The notes beneath the pieces were generated by a model. The model was given only the letters and a program-made list of their open reading frames with translations. It was not told where the DNA came from and ran no database searches. Positions 9,890 to 18,762 of a DNA stretch of 64,000 bases are shown here, in pieces. Both the position numbers and the translations under genes were made by a program. Position 1 is the first letter of the stretch. Every line of letters starts with the position of its first letter. Source of the DNA: CAWCCP01 sp963701245 (GTDB lineage Bacteria > Patescibacteriota > Saccharimonadia > Saccharimonadales > UBA4665); assembly GCA_963701245.1 (NCBI GenBank), contig OY969576.1:1240001-1304000 (forward strand), read 5' to 3'.

Positions 9890-9930
9890 TTGACGTATAT
9901 TATTTAGTAGCTAAACTATTTAGTATCTAA
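9890..9930 (+). promoter_or_regulatory. marR promoter with two tandem palindromic operators
   Basis: A -35 TTGACG (9890-9895) and -10 TAAACT (9912-9917) are 16 bp apart. Two near-identical palindromes, TTTAGTAGCTAAA (9903-9915) and TTTAGTATCTAA (9919-9930), overlap the -10 and start region, with centres about 16 bp apart. MarR proteins commonly bind TTAG-N3-CTAA-type palindromes, so autoregulation by the adjacent MarR protein is likely. Confidence 0.7.
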
Positions 9931-9931
9931 C

Positions 9932-10381
9932 ATGAATCGCAATGAATTATTTTCCCGGCTTGAGCTCAGCATGGTGGTTCTTGGTAAAGAAATGTACCAA
10001 GATCAATCTGGATTGCATGACTGTTCACCAGCACAGAATCACGTGCTCATGGTCATAGGCCTAACCAAAGATGTCCATACCAAACAGCTCGCCGAACAAT
10101 TGCGCGTCACTCCTGGAGCTGCGACGCAGCATATTGATGCACTCGAGAAAGCCGGTCTCCTGACACGAAAGGTGAATGAAATCAATCGACGTGAGGTGGT
10201 GGTGACGCTCACCAAAAAAGGTCATGACGCCTACAAACAACTTCGGCAAGCAAAACAGGCAATGTTAAACGATATATTTATGGATTTAACAGACGATGAG
10301 CTCGCAACACTCGTAAAATTGGTTGAAAAAGTCAGTCTGAAATATACTAAAAGTAAGGGGGGCACAGATGAGAAAGTTTAG
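9932..10381 (+). CDS. MarR-family transcriptional regulator
   Basis: A winged-helix DNA-binding repressor of 149 aa, typical MarR size. The recognition region (TKQLAEQLRVTPGAATQHIDALEKAGLLTRK) precedes the wing with the DxR-type motif NEINRREVVVTLTKKG. It overlaps the start of the MMPL exporter gene by 14 bp, so the two form an operon. It probably represses both through the paired palindromes just upstream and responds to a ligand exported by the pump. Confidence 0.9.
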   Translation: MNRNELFSRLELSMVVLGKEMYQDQSGLHDCSPAQNHVLMVIGLTKDVHTKQLAEQLRVTPGAATQHIDALEKAGLLTRKVNEINRREVVVTLTKKGHDAYKQLRQAKQAMLNDIFMDLTDDELATLVKLVEKVSLKYTKSKGGTDEKV

Positions 10382-12860
10382 TGAAATAATTGTCAAGTAC
10401 CGTTGGATCGTTATAGGCATATGGATCCTTGCTGCCATTCTCATCGTCAGTCTGTCTCCAAGCTTAAGCAGTGTCGAAAGTAACAATGAGAGTAGCTTTC
10501 TTCCAAAAGGGTATGAATCTGTTGAGGCAATCAATATTGCCAAACAGATCTCCCCAAACAGCCAAGATGCCACTGATATTATTATCTTTAAAAACAAAGA
10601 TAACACACCGCTGACTGCCGCCAATCAACAGATAATTCACTATACCGTCACGTCACTGACCGCAGAACATCTCTCGCATATTCTATCTGTGACAAGTTCA
10701 CCATACGGCATGTCGCCTGATCACAAATTCCAGCTTGGTCAAATAACTTATAGCGGCAATGCAGAAGATACCGCCACAATTAATTCGGTTTCCACAATCC
10801 GGACTGCACTTGATAACAAGCTCGTTAACACTAACTTATCGGCTGATGTCACCGGTCAAGAAGCTATCAGCTATGATACCTCCGGGCAATCTAACCGAGC
10901 ACTTAAAATTGTCAGTATCGGAACGCTACTGTTAGTGCTGGTGTTGCCGGCTGTTATTTTTCGCAGTCCGTTTGCCGGTCTACTACCTATTCTTGCGGTT
11001 GGTCTCGTCGATTTTATTGCCAGTTCATTAATTGCCGATGCCGCGAAAATATTTAAATTTAATGTATCTCAACAACTCAGTGTTATCTTTACGGTCGTAC
11101 TGTTTGGTATCGGAACTGACTACATGTTGTTTTTGCTTTTCCGATACCGCGAACGACTCCGCGATGGTGACCATAGCCGTGAAGCAGTCACCTACGCACT
11201 GAGTCGAGCAGGTCTCGCTATTTTATCTGCAGCGCTGGTGGTCCTAAGTTCTTTCTCGGCTTTATTCTTCGCTAAATTCGGCATCTTCTCATCAATGGCA
11301 CCTGGACTGGTTATTTGCGTTAGTGTCATGATGTTGGCTGCTTTGACACTGATTCCCGCTCTGGTTGCCATCGTCCGGGAAAAGGTGTTTTGGCCAAGCA
11401 AAGCATGGAAGAGCAAGTCACTGAAGCCAACCTGGTCGAAGGGTATTGGTGGCCTTATTTCACGCCGTCCAGGAACGGTGGTGGCCATCGTTACCATAGT
11501 CCTCGTGGTGTTGAGTAGTTTCGCACTTGGCTATAAGGCAGACTTCAGTTCGTTTTCTGAACCACCTAAAAATACCCCCTCTGCCACTGGCTACAATGAG
11601 CTTATTCAGGCTTACCCGCCCGGTGTCTTGGATCCAACGGAAGTATACGTCAAAAGCAGTGGTCGCCTGACTGCCAAAGAACTGAAACCACTCGAATCAG
11701 CGCTTCAAAAAACGACGGGAATATCTAGCGTTTCACCAGCTGTCATCACCCCGAATGGCCAAATTGCGGTGATATCCGTCATCTTAAAGAATGACCCTTC
11801 CAGCGCTATAGCTATTGCAAACGTCGCCGGCCCGATCAGGACCACTGCCCACAGCATTCCAATTGCCGGGGCCCAGGTGTATGTCGGAGGAAGTACCGCT
11901 GTTGTCGCCGATATCACCGCCGTGACCAACAGAGATCTGCGCGTAATCTTTCCGATTGCTGCCGTATTTATCTTTGTAATCCTAGCTATCCTTCTACGAA
12001 GCCTGGTGGCCCCATTCTTTTTGCTACTGTGTGTCGGCCTGGGTTATATTGCAACACTCGGCGCCACCACTCTGATTTTTCAACGGATCGGCCATGCCCC
12101 AGGATTAATTTTCTTCATTCCACTATTCATGTATATCTTCGTGGTGGCAATCGGAACCGATTATAATATTCTTACGATTACCAGACTTCGGGAAGAAATC
12201 GGTGAAGGTCATCGGCCACGTAAAGCCGCCGAATTAACCGTTGAGCATAGTAGCGCCACTGTTGCCTCAGCCGGACTTATTCTGGCGGCTACTTTCGGTT
12301 CCCTTTTACTCGCCGGAATCAGTTTCTTATCGCAAATGGGGAGCGCCATTGCGATTGGCGTTATTCTGGCAGCTTTCGTCATTGCCCCATTCCTAATACC
12401 CAGCTTGTCGGCATTGATTGGCTATGCGATTTGGTGGCCCGGTCATCGACCGACTCCTACGCGTGAAGCCGAAGAAACCGAAGAGCACGAATTTATATCA
12501 GAACATTTTGATACTGAGTCACATATAAAACTGTGGCTACAAAAAGCGAAACCAATCAAATGGCAGATCGTCAACATGCCTGAAAATCGTCCGAATGTCG
12601 ACAATTTGCAAAATGCTAAAACTAAGAAAAATTCACACGCTCAGCGATATGTCGTATTTGCCGAAGTGAAAAAAGGACGACATCCAATTGCCTGGTATGA
12701 CATCGTCAAGGATGAGATTTTTCTGCTGGATGCTATACATGACCTTGCCAAAATAGAGAAAAGTACCGACTATAGTGAGGACTATAAAGCATCTGCTCGG
12801 AAAGAAGTGAGTGCTATGAAAGCCGATCTTAAGCAGCGGATTAGCGAACTCGATCGCTAG
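10368..12860 (+). CDS. MMPL/RND-family membrane exporter
   Basis: A proton-driven exporter with two homologous halves. Each half has one N-terminal helix, an external domain and a bundle of helices. The signature GTDYMLFLLFRYRE (first half) is mirrored by GTDYNILTITRLREE (second half), and each ends its cytoplasmic loop with an A-V-x-x-S/A segment. About 110 residues after the last helix form a charged cytoplasmic tail that is unusual for short MMPL proteins. A strong ribosome site (AAGGGGGG) precedes the ATG. The substrate is unknown: lipids or hydrophobic drugs are typical of the family. Confidence 0.92.
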   Translation: MRKFSEIIVKYRWIVIGIWILAAILIVSLSPSLSSVESNNESSFLPKGYESVEAINIAKQISPNSQDATDIIIFKNKDNTPLTAANQQIIHYTVTSLTAEHLSHILSVTSSPYGMSPDHKFQLGQITYSGNAEDTATINSVSTIRTALDNKLVNTNLSADVTGQEAISYDTSGQSNRALKIVSIGTLLLVLVLPAVIFRSPFAGLLPILAVGLVDFIASSLIADAAKIFKFNVSQQLSVIFTVVLFGIGTDYMLFLLFRYRERLRDGDHSREAVTYALSRAGLAILSAALVVLSSFSALFFAKFGIFSSMAPGLVICVSVMMLAALTLIPALVAIVREKVFWPSKAWKSKSLKPTWSKGIGGLISRRPGTVVAIVTIVLVVLSSFALGYKADFSSFSEPPKNTPSATGYNELIQAYPPGVLDPTEVYVKSSGRLTAKELKPLESALQKTTGISSVSPAVITPNGQIAVISVILKNDPSSAIAIANVAGPIRTTAHSIPIAGAQVYVGGSTAVVADITAVTNRDLRVIFPIAAVFIFVILAILLRSLVAPFFLLLCVGLGYIATLGATTLIFQRIGHAPGLIFFIPLFMYIFVVAIGTDYNILTITRLREEIGEGHRPRKAAELTVEHSSATVASAGLILAATFGSLLLAGISFLSQMGSAIAIGVILAAFVIAPFLIPSLSALIGYAIWWPGHRPTPTREAEETEEHEFISEHFDTESHIKLWLQKAKPIKWQIVNMPENRPNVDNLQNAKTKKNSHAQRYVVFAEVKKGRHPIAWYDIVKDEIFLLDAIHDLAKIEKSTDYSEDYKASARKEVSAMKADLKQRISELDR

Positions 12861-12891
12861 ATTCCTTCCATATCGGCACCACTAACCGACT

Positions 12892-14040
12892 CTACCTCAC
12901 CCAACGATAGACGTAGAGCGTGGTACCGACAAACTGTACGGTATTTATATTCCCATACAATTTGAAGGGTTGGCCATTCAAAAAGTAGCTATGGCTCGTC
13001 GGATTGCTATAAAAAGTATCGGCACCATCAGCACTCATCGTTACCAGTGGCAACTCATTAGGTTGGCAGTTCGGGCCCGAATTGTAATGTTTGGTATCAA
13101 AATAGACACTCCCTTGACCTGATTGACCGCAAAGGACATACGCATAATTTCCATCATCGGTTACCATACTATTAAATATTTCTTCTGATTTTGGCGGTGT
13201 TTGATTAAGCGTCGCGATGGTCTTGCCGTCAATATCAATAGTCGTATCCGTCGAATAGAGATAGTGCAGACCATTTTCGCTTATGGCATTATCGAGACTG
13301 GCGGTGTCGGCATTAGTAGTGAGTATCTTGCCGTCATAGACTATGTTCGTGCGCCTGTTGGCCGGGTTACTAATCACACCGGTCAGGTAATGATTGGTGG
13401 TGGCATCTAAGACCGGCTGATCGATGCTCCCGTCACCGCTCCGATAGGTATATTTATTGGTCGAATTGACGTATAGGCTATCGTTATTATTCGTCGAATA
13501 GGCATAACTATAGCCACTATTACCGACCGCTACTAGGTATTGAGTGATTGCTGGACTGGATGACAAATAGGCATTATCCAGATAATAAAGTTCTGCTGAA
13601 CGAGATTGTTGATTCGGCACTGCATACATAAAATGTAAACCGTTATCACTGAGCATAGGACTGTCGCTATCGAGCTCGCCGCTGTAGACAATTTGGCCGT
13701 CATATAGTATTCGTCCCGCTCCCACGTACGGGTTGGAACAGGCACCACAAAACGTTCGTGGATTTTGATAAGCGTAAATATAGTTGCCGTTCTGCTCATC
13801 GATTTTATGGATTGAACCGTGAGTGAAATCCGTAAGACCCGGCATGTTAATGTACGTCACTTTTATTCCGTCCGCCGTGAAGCTGCTTGAAGCAATATGA
13901 CGCATAATTTGCATGGCCCGAAAATTCTCGCGGTGCGATACAAAGCCAACAATAAAACCAAGTACCACGACCACTACGGCAATCAGAATTATCTCAGGTG
14001 TCGAGAAACCCTGGTTTTTATGTGAACTCATCATTGCCAT
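12892..14040 (-). CDS. type IV pilin-like protein with repeat-containing external domain
   Basis: The N-terminus carries a prepilin motif: NQGFSTPEIILIAVVVVVLG, where cleavage after the glycine would leave Phe-1 and Glu+5, followed by a hydrophobic helix. The remaining ~340 residues are external and contain repeated units built on YDGxIV/L and SDNGLHFMYAV or SENGLHYLYST, suggesting a beta-propeller-like fold. At 382 aa it is far larger than a major pilin, so it could be a pseudopilin or adhesin exposed through the pilus machinery. No pilus assembly genes are nearby. The start could be any of the first three methionines. Confidence 0.78.
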   Translation of the reverse strand: MAMMSSHKNQGFSTPEIILIAVVVVVLGFIVGFVSHRENFRAMQIMRHIASSSFTADGIKVTYINMPGLTDFTHGSIHKIDEQNGNYIYAYQNPRTFCGACSNPYVGAGRILYDGQIVYSGELDSDSPMLSDNGLHFMYAVPNQQSRSAELYYLDNAYLSSSPAITQYLVAVGNSGYSYAYSTNNNDSLYVNSTNKYTYRSGDGSIDQPVLDATTNHYLTGVISNPANRRTNIVYDGKILTTNADTASLDNAISENGLHYLYSTDTTIDIDGKTIATLNQTPPKSEEIFNSMVTDDGNYAYVLCGQSGQGSVYFDTKHYNSGPNCQPNELPLVTMSADGADTFYSNPTSHSYFLNGQPFKLYGNINTVQFVGTTLYVYRWVR

Positions 14041-14072
14041 ACTACCATAACGATTACTTTCGTTACTGCACC

Positions 14073-14720
14073 TTACAGCGAGCGGTGATTTGCTCGGTAG
14101 CGGTCCATGGAAATATAAACGCCGAAGACTATTATCCAGATAGTCTGGGGATACGCAGCAACTCGCTCCATGCCACCAATGCCTAAACCAAGGTAGTGAT
14201 GTGTTAAAAACAAGGTCATGGCAAGCAACGATGTCGCTGCCGATAGCATAGTATAGCGGTGCAGACCACGAGGAAGAATTAGGTTGCGACCGAGAATAAG
14301 CAAGGCAAAAGCACCACCAACTAACGCCAGTACTGCTCCGGCATTATGGAGAGTTAAATTCACATTCTCCGGATAGGCACCAACTATAAACGAGCCGATG
14401 CCAGTCAAACCCATCAAGCCGAAGCCAAGTTTGGAACTATGAGTACGGCGAAATTCTTGATAAATGAGAAATGCTCCAACCAGCATAGCTATGCCAAGCG
14501 TTATAAACGAGGCATCCATCATGATATGAGACGGTGAACAAACATAGCGCGACTGAAACGTCCCGCACGTTGTATTGCCAAGATCGCTGATAGTGTTTTT
14601 TCGCCAGCTGTAAGATGTCGGCCAGGCTCGAGCAACAATCACTTGGACTGTGAAATATTGAATGGTCAATGACCAGAGTATTGGTCCGAGATCGGGAAAT
14701 TTATCTGTCAGATTAGGCAT
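14073..14720 (-). CDS. DUF998-family multi-pass membrane protein
   Basis: The 215-aa protein has six hydrophobic segments. The family signature is visible: ISDLGNTTCG followed by RYVCSPSHIMMDASFI in the first external loop, typical of DUF998. Function is unknown for the family. It lies between a pilin-like gene and a methyltransferase-type membrane protein, all on the minus strand with short gaps. Confidence 0.85.
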   Translation of the reverse strand: MPNLTDKFPDLGPILWSLTIQYFTVQVIVARAWPTSYSWRKNTISDLGNTTCGTFQSRYVCSPSHIMMDASFITLGIAMLVGAFLIYQEFRRTHSSKLGFGLMGLTGIGSFIVGAYPENVNLTLHNAGAVLALVGGAFALLILGRNLILPRGLHRYTMLSAATSLLAMTLFLTHHYLGLGIGGMERVAAYPQTIWIIVFGVYISMDRYRANHRSL

Positions 14721-14772
14721 GTGTACTTCAGTTTTTTCTACGAATAAGCATACAAGAACGACCGTCCGGATG

Positions 14773-15345
14773 TTAAAAAATGAACGGCAGCAGCATTTTG
14801 GTTCGTTTCATATATGCCGGATACTGCTTGGGGAATTGTTGACGAAGATAGCCCTCTTCGTGTTTGGCGCTATACATAAAATAAACCGTATTGAGACAGA
14901 AAAATACTAGCCAGTACAAACTGACCGCCAGAGACGTACCAAGCATCCCAAGCAACATACCTGTGTATATAGGATGTCGGGCATAGGCATACGGACCCGA
15001 GGTGACCAGTTCTGGCTCCTCTTTCCTCGTCATCGGCATTCCCCAATTGCGCCCTAGATAGATACGCGCCCAGATTGCATAGCTTAGTCCAGCAATAAAC
15101 AAACAGACACCAACCACTGCGATTACCAGATTATGAGGTGCCAGTGCCGCGTAACCAACCTGATTTATATCTTTATTGGAAATATGAATAATAACTATAG
15201 CAATAATAACGATTACAAGCCGATACTTTATAGAGAAGCCGAAGTCGCCGATACTTTTCTTGGAGGCGACCGCAGAGGTAAACCAATACAAAATAAATAA
15301 AATCCAACCGATTCCGATAATGAGATCTATGTAAGTATGTTCCAT
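14773..15345 (-). CDS. isoprenylcysteine carboxyl methyltransferase (ICMT)-family membrane protein
   Basis: The 190-aa protein has five or so membrane helices. The conserved C-terminal block TSGPYAYARHPIYTGMLLG is the SAM-binding hallmark of the ICMT/PEMT group, followed by the E-E near GYLRQQFPKQYPAY. Bacterial members methylate lipids or small molecules; the substrate is unknown here. It is followed by an aldo/keto reductase gene on the same strand 20 bp away on the upstream side. Confidence 0.88.
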   Translation of the reverse strand: MEHTYIDLIIGIGWILFILYWFTSAVASKKSIGDFGFSIKYRLVIVIIAIVIIHISNKDINQVGYAALAPHNLVIAVVGVCLFIAGLSYAIWARIYLGRNWGMPMTRKEEPELVTSGPYAYARHPIYTGMLLGMLGTSLAVSLYWLVFFCLNTVYFMYSAKHEEGYLRQQFPKQYPAYMKRTKMLLPFIF

Positions 15346-15364
15346 TTTTTATTCGCTTCTATGG

Positions 15365-16249
15365 TTAGGATGTTATATCCGCTGGATAATCAAGTGGCAC
15401 CGCGCTGGAGACCTCCTGCTGATCAGGAAATTCTTGCCGAATGCGTTCGACATCATCAGGCTCTAATTCCCAGTCAAGAGCACCAAGATTTTCCTGCAAA
15501 TGTTCGGGATTACTCGTTTTGCAGAGTGTCACTACATTTGCCTGAGAAATAAGCCAATTGATTGCAATTTGCGTCGCTGTTTTGCCATACTTTCTGGCGA
15601 GTTCATCCAAAATTGATGACGGCGGCAATACCCCTTTTTGGAGCGGTCGCCAAGCCACCAGCATGACATCGTTTGTTTGGCAGAACTTAAGCACCCCAGC
15701 CTGCTCCATTTCCCTAACTTGCACATTGTAATGGACTTGGTTGCAAACAATTTTATTGGAGGTGTACTTTTGAGCTTCCGTGAAACGGTTTACTGACATA
15801 TTACATACCCCGATATTTTTGACTAAACCCTGGGCTTTCAATTCATCCATCGCCCGCATCGTATCCTTTATATGCGTTCCCAACTCCGGATAGCGATGTA
15901 ACATGTATACGTCGATATAGTCTGTACCGATTCGTCTTAGGCTCGCTTCTAATGCTTGGCGTACGCCATCATACGATTGATGGTCGGCAGATACTTTCGT
16001 GGCAATGATCAACTTACTGCGATCATAGCCTTGCAAGGCAGTGCCGAGTAATTCTTCGGCATGGCCATGACCGTAACTCTCAGCCGTATCAATGTGGGTA
16101 ATTCCGCTATCGATAGCAAGCTTAATGGCCTTGATCTCGTGGTCATCTTCCGATGAATCACTTTCCCAGCGACCACCCATTTGCCACAAACCGAGACCGT
16201 ATACTGGCAACTGAAAGCCGCTTGCCAGACGTTTTACCGGAATGTTCAT
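15365..16249 (-). CDS. aldo/keto reductase
   Basis: An NADPH-dependent oxidoreductase of 294 aa with a TIM-barrel fold. The catalytic tetrad is visible: Asp and Tyr in HIDTAESYGHG, Lys in IIATKVS and His in YMLHRYPE. The GVCNMS strand and the C-terminal cofactor region (LCKTSNPEHLQENLGAL) are typical. No clear substrate prediction. It sits upstream of the ICMT-type gene on the minus strand. Confidence 0.93.
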   Translation of the reverse strand: MNIPVKRLASGFQLPVYGLGLWQMGGRWESDSSEDDHEIKAIKLAIDSGITHIDTAESYGHGHAEELLGTALQGYDRSKLIIATKVSADHQSYDGVRQALEASLRRIGTDYIDVYMLHRYPELGTHIKDTMRAMDELKAQGLVKNIGVCNMSVNRFTEAQKYTSNKIVCNQVHYNVQVREMEQAGVLKFCQTNDVMLVAWRPLQKGVLPPSSILDELARKYGKTATQIAINWLISQANVVTLCKTSNPEHLQENLGALDWELEPDDVERIRQEFPDQQEVSSAVPLDYPADITS

Positions 16250-16308
16250 GTACCTATCATAGTATCAAAATGACTACTTCGCTACTGTCGTATTTGTCGC
16301 GAAGTCTA

Positions 16309-17256
16309 TCAGGTGATTTGAAGCCGTTCAGGCGTAATCGAAATTGTTTGCAAGCGTCCGTTTCTGATAATTTCTACCTCAATTTCGTGATCAATAAGTT
16401 CTGCGGTCATGAGCCGTTGGATATCTTGGGCATTCGTGACTGCATGACCACCAATTTTGAGGATAGTATCGCCGGGCTGGATACCAGCCTTGGCGGCTGG
16501 ACTGCCGGCTGTAACATCAAGTACTATTGCCGCTGGTGAACGACGTAAGGTGCGTTTGGCGGCTGGTGCCAGCTCGGCACTGGCACTGGCAATTCCGAGA
16601 TACGATCGTTCGAATGCACCAGTGTGCATAAGTGCATCAATAATATGCTGCGTCGAATCGTTAATTGGGACAGCAAGACCAAGCCCCACGCCGGCCACTG
16701 CAGTGTTAATTCCGACCAGATGAGCGTGGCTGTCAACCAGCGCCCCGCCAGAATTCCCGGGATTGAGAGCTGCGTCAGTTTGGATAATGTTCTCAATCAT
16801 CCTTCCCGATTGAGATTCCCTTGCCGGTAATGAACGCCCAAGACCACTGACTATTCCTGCTGTGACACTGCCCTGCAACCCATAGGGACTCCCGATCGCG
16901 ATAACTAGTTGGCCAGTTTGTAAATCTTCGGCATGGCCTATTTTAATCGGCTGCGCATTATCACTGGCTTTGATGACGGCGATGTCTGATAGGCTGTCAC
17001 TGCCAATAGTTTCAAAACGGGCCGATCGGCCATCGCTAAATTGCATAGTGCCGTCTGTCCCATTTCTTATCACGTGAGCAGCCGTCACAAAATAACCATC
17101 TTCGGATATCGCAACTGCTGAACCGCTACCTGCTTGTCGACCGCTACGAGAAGGGCGTACGGCAACATGCGTCACTGAGGCACTTGCTACTTTAACAACA
17201 CTAGTTACCGTTTGTGAATAGGAATCTAAGGATGAGTCTTTTCCATTCGTAACCAT
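16309..17256 (-). CDS. HtrA/DegP-type serine protease with one PDZ domain, no membrane anchor
   Basis: A trypsin-like S1C protease. The triad is His61 (VTAAHVI), Asp91 (LSDIAVIK) and Ser169 (NPGNSGGAL); a single PDZ domain follows (about 205-310, with SYLGI and GIQPGDTILKIGG). Family members are usually secreted or membrane anchored, but this protein starts 20 residues before the protease domain with no hydrophobic segment, so it may be cytoplasmic. A CIRCE operator lies between a candidate -10 and the start codon, which points to HrcA heat-shock control. The ATG is preceded by an AGTAGG ribosome site. Confidence 0.92.
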   Translation of the reverse strand: MVTNGKDSSLDSYSQTVTSVVKVASASVTHVAVRPSRSGRQAGSGSAVAISEDGYFVTAAHVIRNGTDGTMQFSDGRSARFETIGSDSLSDIAVIKASDNAQPIKIGHAEDLQTGQLVIAIGSPYGLQGSVTAGIVSGLGRSLPARESQSGRMIENIIQTDAALNPGNSGGALVDSHAHLVGINTAVAGVGLGLAVPINDSTQHIIDALMHTGAFERSYLGIASASAELAPAAKRTLRRSPAAIVLDVTAGSPAAKAGIQPGDTILKIGGHAVTNAQDIQRLMTAELIDHEIEVEIIRNGRLQTISITPERLQIT

Positions 17257-17268
17257 ATACCTACTATA

Positions 17269-17295
17269 TTAGCACTCGTAATGCTAGAGTGCTAA
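17269..17295. promoter_or_regulatory. CIRCE operator (HrcA binding site)
   Basis: TTAGCACTC, nine bases, then GAGTGCTAA: a perfect match to the CIRCE consensus including the 9-bp spacer. It ends 13 bp upstream of the HtrA-type protease ATG. A TATATT box on the minus strand overlaps its distal arm and may be the -10. HrcA normally controls groESL and dnaK; here the target is a protease. Confidence 0.95.
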
Positions 17296-17328
17296 TATAG
17301 TGTCGTTTCGTATGTTTTTGAGAAGATT

Positions 17329-18258
17329 TTAGGCAGCTTCAGCAAGTTGTCTTTGAGTGATACGATACTGCTTTAGAGATATTGTAAAGTCATTGATCGT
17401 ATAGGTATTACCGGCACCATCTTCTGCGGGATCTCCAGGTACTGTAACATCAGTTTGTTGACCCATAAAACCAACATATTGATCGTACGTCATACCAAGC
17501 AAAATTGCGGTGATTAATAACCCCTCGGAATTACACCACGTCTCTTGTGCAAGATTTTGCACAACGTTTATATCATATTGTTGTCCTAAGCTATCAGTAA
17601 AGGGGATCGCTGAGACAGTCGCCTGACAAGCTTCAGTCCAGGTACCGTTGTCTGGCCCGGTAAAAGGCTCGAGATCTTCGTTAGAGTCCTGCGGTTGCGG
17701 TACCACACTCACAGTTTCAGACACTGTTGGAGTGTCGATTGAATTACCAAAATCGATAGTTTGGGCATTCACATTACCAGTATTTGTGTTAGTATCCAGG
17801 TTACCTGTCGCAGGACTGTTATAAGGGACAAGTAACATATCATGTTCTCTATCTGTACTTATAACGGCACCAGTTTTTAATCTCAAATTGCTGGTGGTGG
17901 TACCATCGTCATAATCAAGATCTAATTCCTGAGTTTGTTCTCCATCTGCAACATCAGCCGTAAGGTAGTGAATCACATCTTTTACTTCACTTGGCTTAAC
18001 CATAGAGTTCGTGTAGTTCCAAAGGTCAAACGTTTGCGAATGACCTAAAGTAACAGATGGGGGTATGGTAACTCGAATGGTCTGGGTAATAGCCTGCTTA
18101 CCGATTGTACCCGCATAATCAACATTATTGACTGCAACAGCTGGGGTATTATTTGGAGTCTCAAGACTAGGAGCACCGCCGCCACAACCAGATAAAAGCG
18201 CTGCTGAAAGTCCAGCAGCTGCACCTGCACCAATGACCTGCTCAAATACACGTCTCAT
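17329..18258 (-). CDS. secreted lipoprotein, function unknown
   Basis: A 309-aa protein with a lipoprotein signal peptide: Arg-Arg near the N-terminus, a hydrophobic stretch and the lipobox LLSGC at about residues 21-25, followed by a Gly/Ser/Pro-rich linker. The mature part is acidic with an immunoglobulin-like or beta-rich character and no known motif. It would be anchored on the outer face of the membrane. It precedes the CIRCE-controlled protease by 72 bp on the same strand. Confidence 0.8.
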   Translation of the reverse strand: MRRVFEQVIGAGAAAGLSAALLSGCGGGAPSLETPNNTPAVAVNNVDYAGTIGKQAITQTIRVTIPPSVTLGHSQTFDLWNYTNSMVKPSEVKDVIHYLTADVADGEQTQELDLDYDDGTTTSNLRLKTGAVISTDREHDMLLVPYNSPATGNLDTNTNTGNVNAQTIDFGNSIDTPTVSETVSVVPQPQDSNEDLEPFTGPDNGTWTEACQATVSAIPFTDSLGQQYDINVVQNLAQETWCNSEGLLITAILLGMTYDQYVGFMGQQTDVTVPGDPAEDGAGNTYTINDFTISLKQYRITQRQLAEAA

Positions 18259-18340
18259 AACTGTTAAATTATATCACATTTAGATATAATTTGCAAGCTT
18301 AAGTTCAACCATTCGTCATTCACATTGCACCAATACACTA

Positions 18341-18751
18341 CTAAATGAGCTCTAAAACGGTAGCGTTTGGAATTTGCTCAAACGCAACATATTCCTGTAC
18401 GGAGGGCTGATTCTTAGTCGCTCGCCGAAGAGCACGACCGATAGCATTATGCCCAACCAGTAAGATATTGTCATAATCTAAGCCCCTCACTTGCTCGAAT
18501 AATAGCTCGGCTCTTTTTTGAACTTCTTCTATAGTTTCGGCACCTTCGACTGTATCAAGTTCGTGGTAGAAGCCATCCTTCATGTAATGCGCTGATGGTT
18601 TACCTTCAAGCACACCATACGTGCGTTCTACGAGCAATTTATTCATTTGGATTTTCGCTATTGGGTAATGAATCTCTTGAGTGATAAGTTTCGCCGTTTC
18701 ATAGGCTCGATCTAAGGGTGAACATATAATAAGATCAATCGGTGGCAGATT
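18341..18751 (-). pseudogene. histidine phosphatase (phosphoglycerate mutase-like) remnant cut by IS
   Basis: The surviving 137 codons encode the middle and C-terminal part of the histidine phosphatase fold: IICSPLDRAYETAKLI, the ERTYGVLEGK region and the second catalytic histidine in LLVGHNAIGR. The N-terminal catalytic RHG motif is missing because the IS3-family element begins at the break. The missing part is not found on the other side of the element, so flanking DNA was also lost. The open frame continues a few codons into the IS end but has no proper start. Confidence 0.85.
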
Positions 18752-18762
18752 TGTCTGTATTG

